DNA of 64,000 nt, from assembly GCF_001957135.1 (NCBI RefSeq), contig NZ_MPHK01000007.1:62001-126000 (forward strand), given 5' to 3'. Shown here piece after piece: positions 45,837 through 56,916 of the stretch; the stretch's first letter is position 1, and each line of letters begins with the position of its first letter. The DNA comes from Shewanella sp. UCD-KL21 (lineage in GTDB: Bacteria > Pseudomonadota > Gammaproteobacteria > Enterobacterales > Shewanellaceae). Made by a program: the position numbers and the translations under genes. Under the pieces are notes generated by a model. The model searched no databases and had not been told where the DNA came from. It saw nothing but the letters and a program-made list of their open reading frames with translations.

Positions 45837-48116
45837 ATGAAACCACGACTACCGAAAAAAACAGCGCTTGCTGGCTTTATAAGCATGTTGTTGATATCAA
45901 CTTCAGCATGCGCCAGTGAGCAATCTACCGCAGAAATGACTAAACCTAAAGGCGCTGTGGGAACAGGTTCAGCACTAACAAACCAAGCAAAAACTAACCA
46001 ATTTTGGTGGCCAGATCAGCTTAATTTGTCTCCTCTTCGTGATCACGATAGTCGCTCAAATCCTTATGGCGAAGACTTTAATTATGCTACAGCATTTAAC
46101 AGCCTCGACCTTGCCCAAGTTAAACGTGATATTGATGCGCTACTGACTAGCTCTCAAGATTGGTGGCCTGCTGATTTTGGTAACTACGGCCCCTTCTTTA
46201 TCCGCATGACATGGCACAGTGCAGGAACATATCGCACCCTCGATGGTCGCGGCGGCGCAGGCGGTGGCCAACAACGATTTGAACCACTCAACAGTTGGCC
46301 AGACAATGGCAACCTAGACAAAGCCCGCCGCTTACTTTGGCCCGTTAAAATGAAATACGGCGAAGCACTTTCATGGTCTGATTTGATGGTATTAGCCGGT
46401 AATGTCTCATTGGAAAACATGGGCTTTAAAACCTATGGTTTTGCAGGTGGACGTGCAGATGATTGGGAGCCAGACATGGTCTACTGGGGGCCTGAAGTAG
46501 AAATGTTGGCAAGCGATCGTGAAGACAGTAAAGGCAAGTTGCAACGCCCTCTTGGCGCTACTCACATGGGCTTGATCTATGTAAACCCTGAAGGTCCTAA
46601 AGGGGTACCGGATCCATTAGGTTCAGCTAAAAATATTCGGGTAGCCTTTCAGCGCATGGCAATGAACGATGAAGAAACCCTTGCCCTTATCGCTGGTGGC
46701 CACACCTTCGGTAAAATGCACGGTGCGCACAAACCTAAAGATTGTGTCGGCAAAGAACCCGCTGCAGCAGGCATTGAAGAGCAAGGCCTTGGTTGGAAAA
46801 ACAAGTGTGGCAAAGGTCACTCAGAAGATACTGTCACCAGTGGTTTAGAAGGCGCATGGACTCAAGCACCAACTAAGTGGACATCTCTATATCTCAGCAA
46901 TTTACTTAACTTTGACTGGCAGCAAACTCGCAGCCCTGCAGGTGCTATCCAATGGATCCCAACGGATGAGTCATTACACAAAGCCGTTCCCGATGCACAT
47001 ATAGAAGGCAAATTTAACCCACCAGTCATGACCACCGCTGACTTAGCGTTAAAGTACGATCCTGAATACCGCAAAATTGCAGAACGCTTTTTAGCGGATC
47101 CTGAAGAGTATCGTTTAGCCTTCGCCAAAGCGTGGTACAAACTGACCCACAGAGATATGGGACCTTCACGTAACTTCCTTGGCAGTGAAGTACCTAAAGA
47201 CACCCTAATTTGGCAAGATCCCATAGCTGCCGAAACCATGTCTAATATCGATGCTGATGACATCAAAGATTTGAAAGAAAAAATCTTAGATACCGACTTA
47301 AGCGTATCCGAATTAGTCCGTGTTGCTTGGGCCTCTGCAGCCAGCTACCGTGATGCAGACATGCGCGGTGGTGCCAACGGTGCACGTATTGCTTTATCGC
47401 CTCAAAAAGATTGGCAAGTCAATAACCCGGCTGAAACCGCTAAAGTCATTAATGTTCTCAAAGCAATTCAAGCCGACTTTAACGACAGCCTATTGAGTAA
47501 AAGCCAAGTTTCACTGGCCGATTTAATTGTTTTAGCTGGTAGCGCTGCAATTGAAAAAGCAGCCAAAGATGGCGGTTACAATGTCAGTGTGCCATTCACC
47601 CCTGGTCGTGGTGATGCCAGCCAAGCAATGACAGATGAAAACTCATTTAAATTACTTGAGCTTTCTGCCGATGGTTTTAGAAACTACTTTGACAGCGAAT
47701 CAAGCTATAAGTCGCCAGTTGACATGTTAGTTGATAAAGCCGATCAGCTAGACCTAAACGTGCCTGAAATGACGGTATTGGTGGGTGGGTTGCGGGCACT
47801 GAATGCAAACTACCAAGGCGCCAAGCATGGAGTATTAACCAACTCGCCAGGTAAGTTAAATAATGACTTTTTCGTTAACTTACTCGACATGTCTACCGTT
47901 TGGAAAAAATCATCAACTGCGGGTGTTTATGAAGGGTTTGATCGCCAATCAGGTAACAAGAAATGGTCTGCCACCTCTGTCGATTTAATCTTTGGTTCTA
48001 ACTCAGAACTTCGTGCTGTGGCTGAAGTGTATGCCTTTGACACTTCTAAGCAAAAGTTTATTGATGACTTTGTTGCCGCTTGGGTCAAGGTAATGAACCT
48101 AGATCGTTTAAATTAA
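45837..48116 (+). CDS. Catalase-peroxidase with signal peptide (periplasmic KatG/KatP type)
   Basis: A 759-residue second KatG paralogue. It differs from the cytosolic copy by an N-terminal extension of about 35 residues, with a basic start (M-K-P-R-L-P-K-K), a hydrophobic core (about 9-22) and a cleavage site near S-A-C-A-S at 23-27. This resembles exported KatP-type enzymes. Catalytic residues are complete: R123, W126, H127, proximal H289 and the W126-Y248-M274 adduct. It should remove peroxide in the periplasm, including that arriving from outside or formed by copper chemistry. It follows the metal-binding gene pair but has its own leader and terminator. AAGGAAG precedes the ATG. Confidence 0.94.
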   Translation: MKPRLPKKTALAGFISMLLISTSACASEQSTAEMTKPKGAVGTGSALTNQAKTNQFWWPDQLNLSPLRDHDSRSNPYGEDFNYATAFNSLDLAQVKRDIDALLTSSQDWWPADFGNYGPFFIRMTWHSAGTYRTLDGRGGAGGGQQRFEPLNSWPDNGNLDKARRLLWPVKMKYGEALSWSDLMVLAGNVSLENMGFKTYGFAGGRADDWEPDMVYWGPEVEMLASDREDSKGKLQRPLGATHMGLIYVNPEGPKGVPDPLGSAKNIRVAFQRMAMNDEETLALIAGGHTFGKMHGAHKPKDCVGKEPAAAGIEEQGLGWKNKCGKGHSEDTVTSGLEGAWTQAPTKWTSLYLSNLLNFDWQQTRSPAGAIQWIPTDESLHKAVPDAHIEGKFNPPVMTTADLALKYDPEYRKIAERFLADPEEYRLAFAKAWYKLTHRDMGPSRNFLGSEVPKDTLIWQDPIAAETMSNIDADDIKDLKEKILDTDLSVSELVRVAWASAASYRDADMRGGANGARIALSPQKDWQVNNPAETAKVINVLKAIQADFNDSLLSKSQVSLADLIVLAGSAAIEKAAKDGGYNVSVPFTPGRGDASQAMTDENSFKLLELSADGFRNYFDSESSYKSPVDMLVDKADQLDLNVPEMTVLVGGLRALNANYQGAKHGVLTNSPGKLNNDFFVNLLDMSTVWKKSSTAGVYEGFDRQSGNKKWSATSVDLIFGSNSELRAVAEVYAFDTSKQKFIDDFVAAWVKVMNLDRLN

Positions 48117-48549
48117 CTCAGCTAAAAGCGCTGACAATGTAACATTGCGGCGCTTTTTCATATAACAACAGAAGTAAACAGTAATCGCTCTAATAGCTTA
48201 TAACTGTTTATAAAATAAAAAAGCACCAACTTAAGCCCCGATTAAAGCTTAGCTTTAACGAGTAAGCCTATTTAAAAGCCCACAGAGTTAATCTCCGGCA
48301 CGCTCTAAACATTAAACCCGCGCGCATAAATAACACAAATAAAACATCAAACCAACAACACGAAAACATTAGTTCAACCCTTAGGCAGATATACATTTAA
48401 TACGTAAAATTAATAACTTATTTTACAAATTTACATAATTATGACTCATAATCTCAGTGCTCAAGCCGATATAACTAACAATTACAATTAGGGACAACCC
48501 AAACCTATAGTCACACTTTCAGTTTGCCAGTGTGTAGGAGCCAATATTT
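48117..48549. other. 433-bp intergenic before the chemotaxis receptor
   Basis: It holds the katG terminator and the receptor promoter with TAGGAG before the start. Nothing else seen. Confidence 0.4.
48124..48158 (+). terminator. Rho-independent terminator after the exported katG
   Basis: Outer arms AAAAGCGC / GCGCTTTTT with an inner CAATGT / ACATTG pairing, ending in a T run. Confidence 0.78.
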
Positions 48550-50457
48550 ATGAGTTTTCTATCGACATTATCCATTCGAAATAAATTAATCACAGCCATG
48601 TTACTGGCGGTAATAGCATCAACCAGCATCGTGGCCTATGTCGGGCAAACCAGTGCCAAAAACGTACTATCAACACGATTAGAACAATCGGACATGCCTA
48701 ACCTATTACAACGTATCCGTAACGCTATTGATGGTGAAATTAACCAAATGAAGGTAATAACCCAATCAATCACTTCAAATAGCATGATCAAAATGTGGCT
48801 CGATCAAGGCGCAAGTGTTGAAGGGGAGCAATATCTCATCCAATACTTGGCGCAACTAGCAAGTGATAATGACTTTAGCAATGCCTCATTTACTGATTAC
48901 AACCAGCAAAAACACTGGAATAAAAACGGTTTTTTGCGAGTACTCAAGCCGGATCATGATACGTGGTTTTTTAAATTAAAAAACAGTGGTGAAACTGAGT
49001 CGACTAGCATCTATAAAGATAGTAAAGGATCCACTGATATTTACATTAACTACCAAAAACCCAATGGTTTCGGCATTGCTGGGGTATCTAAGCCGTTTAA
49101 TGAAATGGTCGATTACCTCAACAGCTTTCAAATAGAACAATCTGGCTTTGTTTATCTCGTCGATGGTAACGGCGTTATCAAGGTACATCCAAGTATTGAT
49201 TACAAGTCTAAACAAACCATTGCCGATATATATCCTTCAATTAATAGCAGTCAGCTGATTAACGAGAAAAATTATGCTTTTACCATGGTGGATAAACAGC
49301 TAATTGCTTCAAGTTACATTGCAAGTTTAGACTGGTACGTCATTGCACAAGTCCCCATGGAAGAGTTATACGCCGGTCTAGATACCTCTCGCAATAACAT
49401 CATCATCACCTTTGTGGCAATTGCTGCATTATTCACAATTATCAGTATTTATTTAGCTAACAGTTTAGTGCGCCCGATTAATCAACTGGCCGATACGTTC
49501 AAAGAGCTCGGTGAAGGCGAAGGTGATTTAACCCAACGTCTCACTGAAAATGGCAACGAAGAAATGCGCCGTTTAGCACAAGGTTTTAATGCGTTTATCG
49601 GCAAATTAAATAATGTTATCCAAGAGCTTGCTGCAACCACCTTGGATGTTAATGGTGCATCGCAGCAAGTCTATACTGATGCGCAAAACTCCAAAAAACT
49701 CACTGATGTTCAACGTGATGGAGCTCACCAAGTCTCAGTTGCAATTAACGAAATGGGCAGCACCATTGCTGAAATAGCCAATAATGCTTCAGTTGCCGCC
49801 CAGTCAACTACCGAAGCCACTCAAAAAGCACAGCGGGCACAAACAGTAGTAGAAGAGTCAAACTCAACCATTAATGAAATGGCCAATAATATGGAAAGTG
49901 TGTCGACCAATATTGTGACTTTAGCAGAAAAAAGCGATGCGATTTCAAGCGTGCTAGATGTTATTAGGGCGATATCAGAGCAAACTAATTTATTGGCATT
50001 AAACGCAGCTATTGAAGCGGCACGCGCAGGTGAGCAAGGTCGAGGCTTTGCGGTGGTTGCCGATGAAGTGCGTAACCTTGCTAAGCGCACTAGTGATTCT
50101 ACCGATGAAATTCACCTTATGATTACTGAATTACAAAATGGCGCGAATGCTGCGGTATCATCGGTTCAAGAAGGTCGTGAGCAAGCTAAACTAGGTGTTC
50201 AAGCGTCACAAAGAACCTATCAAGCTCTTGAAGACATCGCCGAAAATGTGATGCAAATTTCAGAACTTAATATACAAATTGCCGCTGCCACAGAAGAGCA
50301 GTCTGCGGTGATCAATGAGATCAACCAGCATGTGGTAAATATTAGTGACAGCAGTGACAGCAGTGCCCAAGCTTCGGCCAGTATCGAAAGCTCTAGCGAG
50401 GCACTAAAGTCAATAGCAAATGATTTAGATGGCTTAGTAAAACGCTTTAAACTCTAG
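48550..50457 (+). CDS. Methyl-accepting chemotaxis protein with periplasmic Cache domain
   Basis: 635 residues. TM1 at about 13-31, a periplasmic double-Cache-like sensor domain at 40-275 ([19 protein letters not shown] and W-Y-V-I-A-Q-V-P are typical), TM2 at about 281-305, HAMP at 302-356, and the MCP signalling domain with the conserved tip [21 protein letters not shown]. Ligands of such receptors are often amino acids or organic acids; this one is unknown. There is no CheB/R-binding pentapeptide at the C terminus. Good TAGGAG ribosome site. Single gene. Confidence 0.93.
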   Translation: MSFLSTLSIRNKLITAMLLAVIASTSIVAYVGQTSAKNVLSTRLEQSDMPNLLQRIRNAIDGEINQMKVITQSITSNSMIKMWLDQGASVEGEQYLIQYLAQLASDNDFSNASFTDYNQQKHWNKNGFLRVLKPDHDTWFFKLKNSGETESTSIYKDSKGSTDIYINYQKPNGFGIAGVSKPFNEMVDYLNSFQIEQSGFVYLVDGNGVIKVHPSIDYKSKQTIADIYPSINSSQLINEKNYAFTMVDKQLIASSYIASLDWYVIAQVPMEELYAGLDTSRNNIIITFVAIAALFTIISIYLANSLVRPINQLADTFKELGEGEGDLTQRLTENGNEEMRRLAQGFNAFIGKLNNVIQELAATTLDVNGASQQVYTDAQNSKKLTDVQRDGAHQVSVAINEMGSTIAEIANNASVAAQSTTEATQKAQRAQTVVEESNSTINEMANNMESVSTNIVTLAEKSDAISSVLDVIRAISEQTNLLALNAAIEAARAGEQGRGFAVVADEVRNLAKRTSDSTDEIHLMITELQNGANAAVSSVQEGREQAKLGVQASQRTYQALEDIAENVMQISELNIQIAAATEEQSAVINEINQHVVNISDSSDSSAQASASIESSSEALKSIANDLDGLVKRFKL

Positions 50458-50544
50458 TTAGTAAGGGCGATTGAATATCATGACAACGGGATAATACATC
50501 ACAGCTAAGCGGTATCATTGAAACCCCTCCCAAATTTAAAACGT

Positions 50545-50578
50545 AAAAAGCCAAACTTTTAAAAAGTTTGGCTTTTTT
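50545..50578 (+). terminator. Rho-independent terminator after the chemotaxis receptor
   Basis: AAAAAGCCAAACTTTT and its complement, nearly loopless with a T run. It may also serve the convergent OYE gene. Confidence 0.88.
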
Positions 50579-50617
50579 GTTCCTACATTATGCTGGCTAT
50601 GCTTAAATCAATTACGC

Positions 50618-51730
50618 TTAAAAACCCGCAATCGTTGCTTTTCTCTGTTTATTTACAATACAAAAATTACCCCGTTTGGTGCGGCATTTTGAGCAGGTTT
50701 CACACAGGGCTTGAGCTCTATCGCCTGTCTGCCAGCGCTTCACTAAATCAGGCTCTGACAATAATGGTCTTGATAGGGCAAAGTATTGAATATTGGTATT
50801 CGCGGCAATGGTTTCTATGGCATCAATGTCCGTTAAACCGCCTACAGTAATAACCGGTACGTTCACTTCCCGACTTATTACATCACCATATTGATGAAAA
50901 TACCCCTGTGGCTGAATGGTATGCCCCTCAAACGACTCACCAATCATGTCACTGGCTTTGCCGTGAATATTGCCAGAAATGATAATGGCATCAACGCCAA
51001 TGGCTGCAAGCTTTTTACAAATAACACGGGTTTCAGCAAAGGTTAAGCCACCTTCAAAAAAATCACAGGCGGTTAACTTCACTAAGATCGGGTAATCATC
51101 ACCCACCAGCTTTCTGGTTTCCGTATAGATTTCAACTAAAAAGCGCAGGCGGTTTTCTAGGCTACCACCGTATTGGTCATCCCTTTGATTGTAATAAGGG
51201 CTTAAAAACTGATTGATCAAATAGCTGTGGGCAGCATGAATTTCAACCCCATCAAAACCAGACTGTTTTGCCCGTAAACTTGCTTTCGCAAATGCCTGTA
51301 CTATGTAATCTATCTCGGCAGTGGTCATGGCTTTGCCTAAGGTCTTGGTGCCACGTTCACAAACATCACTCGGGGCAAAAATCACCCTTTCGCCTACATT
51401 GTAAGTGGTTTTGGTGCCACCATAGGCCAGCTGCATGGCAATTTTTGCGCCGTTGCGGTGAACTAAATCCGTTAGCTGTTTGTATTCCTCGATAAAGGAG
51501 TCGTCGTACATGCCCATCATGCCCGCATTAGGTTTCTCTTCTGCGACGATATTGGCATAACCTGTAATGATCAGGCCGACTTCACCTTGAGCAAGCTCTT
51601 TGTATATGGCGTATAACTTATCTGTCATATGGCCATCTTCAGTTGCCATATTTTCCCAAGTGGCACTGCGGATAAACCGGTTCTTTAACTGCATGCGGCC
51701 GATGTGGGTTTCAGTGTACAAAGTGCTCAA
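50618..51730 (-). CDS. Old Yellow Enzyme family NADH:flavin oxidoreductase
   Basis: I choose the TTG at 51730 as the start: AGAGGAT lies seven bases upstream and the protein then begins at the family's usual point (L-S-T-L-Y-T). The ATG at 51754 adds eight odd residues and has no ribosome site. The 370-residue TIM-barrel flavoprotein binds FMN; F-D-G-V-E-I-H-A-A-H-S-Y-L-I-N-Q-F-L-S-P with Y-G-G-S-L-E-N-R is the OYE active-site block. It would reduce activated alkenes or similar electrophiles. The C terminus carries a Cys-rich segment (C-E-T-C-S-K-C then C) that could hold a metal site, as in 2,4-dienoyl-CoA reductase-like relatives but shortened. Confidence 0.85.
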   Translation of the reverse strand: MSTLYTETHIGRMQLKNRFIRSATWENMATEDGHMTDKLYAIYKELAQGEVGLIITGYANIVAEEKPNAGMMGMYDDSFIEEYKQLTDLVHRNGAKIAMQLAYGGTKTTYNVGERVIFAPSDVCERGTKTLGKAMTTAEIDYIVQAFAKASLRAKQSGFDGVEIHAAHSYLINQFLSPYYNQRDDQYGGSLENRLRFLVEIYTETRKLVGDDYPILVKLTACDFFEGGLTFAETRVICKKLAAIGVDAIIISGNIHGKASDMIGESFEGHTIQPQGYFHQYGDVISREVNVPVITVGGLTDIDAIETIAANTNIQYFALSRPLLSEPDLVKRWQTGDRAQALCETCSKCRTKRGNFCIVNKQRKATIAGF

Positions 51731-52144
51731 GTTACATCCTCTAAAAAGCGTCATCGATTAAACGGCGGCATTATAAAGGGCGCTGTTCAACAATCAAACA
51801 ACTGCAAGTCAGAAGTGAGAGCTAGCTATATAGTCCAAAAGAGGTAATTTACAGGGGCTATTGACTAAGAATACCCGCAAGGGAGCGGCTGGTGTACTAC
51901 ATGAGATTGATCTAAAGCATTTTTTATGAAAAGCGCTATGAATAATGGCGCGTTGCCTTAGTATTCAACATAGCAAACTAAATAGTCAATTAAGCTAAAG
52001 CAGCCATCTTTGCGAGTAATAAAGCGAACAACAAGTACGTGGTAAAGTGTTAACTATTTAAAAAGGCTAGGCAGTAACTACCTAGCCTCTAAAGCTTTAG
52101 CTAACCTCAAAAGTTTTAGCTAGCATCAAAACGTTTCACTAGCA
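51731..52144. other. 414-bp intergenic between the OYE and porin-like genes
   Basis: It holds the OYE promoter and the terminator of the porin-like gene. No other features seen. Confidence 0.4.
52060..52087 (-). terminator. Rho-independent terminator of the porin-like gene
   Basis: GGCTAGG and CCTAGCC arms with a 9-base loop, followed by a run of T on the minus strand. Confidence 0.8.
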
Positions 52145-53185
52145 TTAAAAGACAAAGTTCAGCGTCAGGCTTAATAACTCCACATCGGAGCTTTCACCCC
52201 AAATAATTGGCGGAGCGGCAAATTGCGCTCGGTTTATTGGATTATCCCCCAAAATGGACTGGTACTCAGCATTGAGTGAAATAGATGAAGTCACATCATA
52301 GCGAAGCCCTACAGTCACCCCTTGACTCTCTCTAAGGTCACGGCTCTCAGCATAAACCACATAAGGGGTAAAATCATCGATTGCATAACCAACACTGGCG
52401 TACCAATTACTTTGCAGCTCATCATGTTCAAATTCAGCCATAAACTGCCAAGCATCTAAACTGTATTCCGCCCCCAAAGTAAATACACTTAATTGATCAG
52501 CAGTTGGGGCTGGGCGTAAAGTATATTTAGACCGTAAATATCCAGTATGGATACGATAATTAAACCCCACTAAATCGACATATATTCCCGCGGTATAGTC
52601 AGAATCAAATTGCATCAATACCGGCCCTAAATTCACCTCAGTTAAACGGCCGAAACCGTAATAAGGTGAAACGGTAATTGATATTTCATCAGATAGTTCA
52701 TATTGCCAAGCCAGCGAAAAACCATCGTATGAGGTGGTGCCTAAAATCGAGTCGTAAATCTCACCCGGCGGCCTTGCCCACGCATAAGCTTGGCCAACAA
52801 AATAAAACTCAGAGACTAAAAACAATGGCAGACGTAAGCGGCCAGCCCTTACTTTAAAGTCGCTAAATTCATAACTTAGGTAGGCCCATTCTAATTCAGG
52901 TTCGCTCCATTTATCTTGGGTGCGCTTAACCACTTGAGCTGATGCATCAAAGCCCTCAAACACATCTAAATCAAGTTGTATTCCAAATAACGTCTCACAG
53001 TCATAACAGGTTTCGTCTGTTATTTCCCGGTTAATAAATAATGGAGCTTTATTGTCTGATTTACTGATAGATGTTGAACCAAAACCACTGATGGAAAAGT
53101 TGTCAGTCAGCTCTATCGCAGCTTGTGCATTGGTTGCCATGCCAAGGGTTAATAGTAAAATTATGTATTTTCGGTTTAATAACAT
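52145..53185 (-). CDS. Porin-like outer-membrane beta-barrel protein
   Basis: 346 residues with a signal peptide (about 6-22, N-A-Q-A-A) and alternating hydrophobic/polar strands throughout, ending in an aromatic residue (L-N-F-V-F), the outer-membrane insertion signal. One C-x-x-C pair lies near 59-62 (C-Y-D-C). It follows the PstS-like gene on the same strand after two bases, so the two form an operon. It probably provides an outer-membrane path for, or contributes to sensing of, the same solute. No specific porin family recognised. Confidence 0.75.
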   Translation of the reverse strand: MLLNRKYIILLLTLGMATNAQAAIELTDNFSISGFGSTSISKSDNKAPLFINREITDETCYDCETLFGIQLDLDVFEGFDASAQVVKRTQDKWSEPELEWAYLSYEFSDFKVRAGRLRLPLFLVSEFYFVGQAYAWARPPGEIYDSILGTTSYDGFSLAWQYELSDEISITVSPYYGFGRLTEVNLGPVLMQFDSDYTAGIYVDLVGFNYRIHTGYLRSKYTLRPAPTADQLSVFTLGAEYSLDAWQFMAEFEHDELQSNWYASVGYAIDDFTPYVVYAESRDLRESQGVTVGLRYDVTSSISLNAEYQSILGDNPINRAQFAAPPIIWGESSDVELLSLTLNFVF

Positions 53186-53187
53186 GG

Positions 53188-53715
53188 CTACTCTCCTTGT
53201 GGCACTGTGATTAAGATATTAACTTCTTCAGGCACCGACTCTATCGGAGCATATGCAATACCATTAGGATTGTCGTTCAGCCATTTGAGGATCTTCTTTA
53301 TATCATCACTGTCTAACTCTTCTGGTGGCGAGCCTTTGCCGGAGAAAGCCAACCCGGCCCAATAACCATTCATTTGTGAGACAGATTTACCCAGCAACAT
53401 GCTATAAAACTCTTCGCGGTGCATGGAGGTTTCAGGTAGATCAACTAAGACAATTTTAAAGCTACCTCCGACTTTTTTAGACTTACCTCGATATAACATT
53501 CTCGCCTTACTTTTACTTAAAGGCGGCATGTCATCATTAAGGCTAAAAATAGCGAATTCGACCTCAGAGTTTTGGCTAGTGTCAGCCTCTAAAGCCCAAG
53601 TTGATGGAGATAAAATTAATGCAGTAAGAAAGATGAGTCGCCTTGTGAAAAATTTACTCAAAAAAAAGTGCTTCAGGTTCAATAAAAAGGCTTTGTGGTT
53701 TAATCCATTAATCAT
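53188..53715 (-). CDS. PstS-like small periplasmic binding protein
   Basis: 175 residues from the ATG at 53715 (AAGG eight bases upstream). The longer frame from 53811 lacks a ribosome site and adds an unlikely hydrophobic start. The protein begins with a signal peptide (about 25-41, T-W-A-L-E-A). The mature part resembles the compact phosphate-binding-protein-like fold seen in small PstS relatives (L-S-K-S-K-A-R-M-L-Y-R-G-K then the C-terminal N-P-N-G-I-A-Y). It is shorter than true PstS, so a sensing rather than transport role is likely. It is in an operon with the porin-like gene and divergent from a hybrid kinase 143 bp away. Confidence 0.65.
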   Translation of the reverse strand: MINGLNHKAFLLNLKHFFLSKFFTRRLIFLTALILSPSTWALEADTSQNSEVEFAIFSLNDDMPPLSKSKARMLYRGKSKKVGGSFKIVLVDLPETSMHREEFYSMLLGKSVSQMNGYWAGLAFSGKGSPPEELDSDDIKKILKWLNDNPNGIAYAPIESVPEEVNILITVPQGE

Positions 53716-53858
53716 ATAAAAACCTTCATTCCTAGATAGTTTTTGTACTATGCTAAATATAGTTAAGAGTTTTACTAAGCTAAACTTAGCCAAGAACCCT
53801 ACGATATACAACTTTATAGCTAACTTTTTTATGGCTAATTTTTACTCAAGGAGCTGAG

Positions 53859-56531
53859 ATGAATTTATTGAATCGTATTTCAATAAAAGCAAGGATGTTG
53901 GCACTAGTCTTGTTACCATTGGTTTTTGCAGGTTTTTTATCAGCGTTAGAAATCCAAAAACAAACTGATAATGTGCAAGCTTTAAACAGCCTTAACAACA
54001 AAGTGACCTTTTTAGAGTTATTTTCCCAGCTTAATCGGCAAATTACTCAAGCGCAAGACGCGCTCAGCGGCCAAGATGAGCCCTTTGTATTATCCCAATT
54101 CACATCTATTACTGAGCAACTGTCTGCGTTATTACCCACAAGCTTTAGCGCGCAACACAGTGAAGATATTCAAGCATGGTTTAACAGCACTGAAGAAGCC
54201 TTAGCTGAATCGCCATCCCTTACCAAAGAGGATTTATTTGATTGGTCAATTTGGATGCATGAATTACAAAATCAAGGGCTGATGACGCTAGAAAAAGATA
54301 AGCTTGATGTACCAGAAAAAATTAACCAGAACTTGACGATTCTATTTCAATTGCAATGGCTATCACTGTGGTCTGCAGAAGAAAAATGGCTAGTGGAGCA
54401 GCTGATGACGAATCGAAACGACGAAGATCTGCTGAGTCAATTGAATATGAGCGCCGAAAGACAACAACTGTATGTCGATCGCTTTATTAATATTAGTGCC
54501 AGGCCTGAGCAAGTTGATCTGTTATTAACCACCTTTTCAGATCAAGCATTCCAACAAAGCTATCAGCTGCGCAGCCAAATTCTGCAAGGGAATGAAATTG
54601 TCGATAATACAGGTGCTAACTTGGAGGTGTTTAATCAGCGTTTGAACTTAATTCAATATGTTGTCACGACCTTTTCAGAGCAATTATCCACCAATATCCA
54701 CTCTGAAATAGCAAAGTCTAAACAGCTTATTATTATGTTCTGTGTTGCATTGCTAATATCGCTGGTTACCATTGGCACCATTGGCGCAAACCTATACAGC
54801 CGTATTCTAAAGTATCTGCATCATGTGATTAAAACCATGTCAAAAATTGAAAAAACACATGATTACTCAAATAAGATAAACGAAAATGGTAAAGATGAAT
54901 TAAGCTACTTCTCTAAAAAACTCAATAACCTAATCCATGAACGCTTTTTAAATGATGCCAAAATCTTGCAAGCAAAATCAGATGCAGAAAGAGCTAACCA
55001 AGCCAAAAGTTCTTTTTTGGCCAATATGTCCCATGAGATTAGAACACCGTTAAATGGCATTATTGGTATGTCGGAGATTATGTCAGGTACAAGATTAACG
55101 CCTTTGCAAAATGAGTACCTGCAAACCATAGAAACATCCTCACATACCTTATTATTATTGATTAACGATATTCTCGATCTTTCTAAAATTGAGTCAGGTA
55201 ACCTGTCTATTGCTTACAACGACACCAATATTACCGAGGTCATCTATGACACCCTCACTATGGTGTTAGCTAAAGTCGTTGGAAAACAACTCGACCTTAA
55301 AATTGAAATTCCAGAACATATACCTCACCTAGTATCACTTGACGAGCATCGAATGCGCCAAGTACTGATGAACCTTCTGTCAAATGCAGTTAAATTTACC
55401 AATGAGGGGTTTATTAAAGTCGCTGTGAGCTGCGATTACGACGAAGCTGACTATGCCAATATGCAAATTAAAATATACGATAGCGGCATTGGTATTAAAG
55501 AAGAAAATCAACAACAAATCTTTTCACCTTTTATCCAAGAAGATGGCACCATCACTCGTGAATTTGGTGGTACAGGGCTTGGGCTGGCAATTTGTAAACA
55601 GCTAGTGGGGTTAATGGGCGGCGATATAAAAGTCAGCTCAGAAAAAGGGAAAGGCAGTTGTTTCAGCGTTGAACTTAAAGCCCGCATCATTGCCAAAGAG
55701 CAGCCTAAAAATGGTGAGTTTAAACACCTGACTACGGCAATTATTGCCAGTAATAATGATATTATTGATGCTATTGATGGTGCCTGTAATAAACATGAAT
55801 TTAGCATAAATTACCGTTACCCATCACCGTTCGACTTGTTACAGGATAAGCAAAAATTTGATCTGTTATTTATTGATAATGCCTCAATGAACCGAGAAGC
55901 TTTAAAAGCATTACCCGAATTACTAATGCAGCAAGATAGCTTTTCCATTGCCATTAATAGCCCCTCTGAGCAGCGAACATTAGATAACATCGACGCCTCT
56001 ATCACCTTGCCTCTGCTTGGCAGACGCTTTAGCGATGCGATTCGTAACGGAATTGAAAGTCGCACTCTGCGTAATAAAGTCACCCCAGCTGAAACAAACG
56101 CCGCCAATGATGGTATTGATAAGCAAGAAAAACCACGCACCATTCACGGCATGATTTTGATTGTCGAAGATAACCTCGTTAATCAAAAGGTCGCCTCAGT
56201 GCTAGTCAAGCAAGCGGGCTATAACTTCGTGATTGCTAATAATGGACTTGAGGCGTTTGATTTTATTAGTGATGGCAAAATATTTGATGCAATCTTAATG
56301 GATTGTATGATGCCCATTATGGATGGTTTTACTGCCACCCAAAAAATCAGAGAGTGGGAGCAAGTCAATCCATCAGTGCAACGACTGCCAATAATTGCAC
56401 TGACCGCCAGTGTACTGGATCAAGATATTGAGAAATGTTATGAATCAGGAATGGATGACTATTTAGCAAAACCATTTGAAAAGCATATTCTTATTGAGAA
56501 AATAAAACAGGTCACTAAACTTGCTAGTTAG
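53859..56531 (+). CDS. Hybrid sensor histidine kinase divergent from a binding-protein/porin operon
   Basis: 890 residues. TM1 at about 13-30; a helical periplasmic domain at 31-288; TM2 at about 289-311; HAMP; a HisKA domain with H392 (N-M-S-H-E-I-R-T-P); a HATPase with N-L-L-S-N-A-V-K-F and intact D-S-G-I-G-I and G-T-G-L-G-L boxes; a degenerate middle receiver-like region; and a C-terminal receiver with phospho-acceptor D815 (I-L-M-D-C-M-M-P). AAGGAG is six bases before the ATG. There is no HPt domain or output, so it must pass phosphate to a partner elsewhere. Context suggests it senses the ligand of the PstS-like protein. Confidence 0.9.
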   Translation: MNLLNRISIKARMLALVLLPLVFAGFLSALEIQKQTDNVQALNSLNNKVTFLELFSQLNRQITQAQDALSGQDEPFVLSQFTSITEQLSALLPTSFSAQHSEDIQAWFNSTEEALAESPSLTKEDLFDWSIWMHELQNQGLMTLEKDKLDVPEKINQNLTILFQLQWLSLWSAEEKWLVEQLMTNRNDEDLLSQLNMSAERQQLYVDRFINISARPEQVDLLLTTFSDQAFQQSYQLRSQILQGNEIVDNTGANLEVFNQRLNLIQYVVTTFSEQLSTNIHSEIAKSKQLIIMFCVALLISLVTIGTIGANLYSRILKYLHHVIKTMSKIEKTHDYSNKINENGKDELSYFSKKLNNLIHERFLNDAKILQAKSDAERANQAKSSFLANMSHEIRTPLNGIIGMSEIMSGTRLTPLQNEYLQTIETSSHTLLLLINDILDLSKIESGNLSIAYNDTNITEVIYDTLTMVLAKVVGKQLDLKIEIPEHIPHLVSLDEHRMRQVLMNLLSNAVKFTNEGFIKVAVSCDYDEADYANMQIKIYDSGIGIKEENQQQIFSPFIQEDGTITREFGGTGLGLAICKQLVGLMGGDIKVSSEKGKGSCFSVELKARIIAKEQPKNGEFKHLTTAIIASNNDIIDAIDGACNKHEFSINYRYPSPFDLLQDKQKFDLLFIDNASMNREALKALPELLMQQDSFSIAINSPSEQRTLDNIDASITLPLLGRRFSDAIRNGIESRTLRNKVTPAETNAANDGIDKQEKPRTIHGMILIVEDNLVNQKVASVLVKQAGYNFVIANNGLEAFDFISDGKIFDAILMDCMMPIMDGFTATQKIREWEQVNPSVQRLPIIALTASVLDQDIEKCYESGMDDYLAKPFEKHILIEKIKQVTKLAS

Positions 56532-56748
56532 CAGTAAGCATATTGGCAGTGATTGAATTGAGGCTAACACTAATAAGCGGATTGTTTAATTGGCTGATTG
56601 TATGAAAGCTTGATTGGCTACTCATAGAAATGCCTGATTGCCTGATTGTATAAATGCCTGATTATCTTAAGATGCAGCCCAATGCCAAAAATCAATCACT
56701 AATGGCTATCAACTACCTCCACATTGACCATTTTTGCTGCAATATTTT

Positions 56749-56786
56749 CTTTTGTTTTTTTCTTTTGTTTTTTTCTTTTGTTTTTT
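56749..56786 (+). repeat. Three tandem copies of a T-rich 13-bp unit
   Basis: CTTTTGTTTTTTT repeated three times (last copy one base short). It is a minisatellite prone to length change. Confidence 0.85.
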
Positions 56787-56793
56787 ATCTGGT

Positions 56794-56830
56794 GATAAAT
56801 GTATCGACCTTTCAGGCCGACACATTTATC
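56794..56830. terminator. Hairpin downstream of the RND permease gene
   Basis: GATAAATGTATCG and CGACACATTTATC arms (13 bp, one mismatch that becomes a G-U pair in minus-strand RNA) with an 11-base loop. It sits beyond the stop of the RND gene but lacks a T run on that strand. Confidence 0.4.
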
Positions 56831-56916
56831 AGGCTTTAAGCGTCACCAGCAGAGCATTTCATCACTGGCAACGCTATGTTTTTGCGATTAAAATCGCCAT
56901 TAAGTTATAACCCGAG

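Larger units (their letters stand above)
56532..56916. other. 385-bp intergenic between the hybrid kinase and the RND operon
   Basis: It carries irregular direct repeats of GCCTGATTG-type words (56580-56665), a T-rich 13-bp tandem repeat and a long hairpin. No gene supported. Confidence 0.5.

Noticed and set aside
48290-48549. Cyclic di-GMP riboswitch before the chemotaxis receptor
   Set aside because: The leader lacks the conserved GEMM core words.
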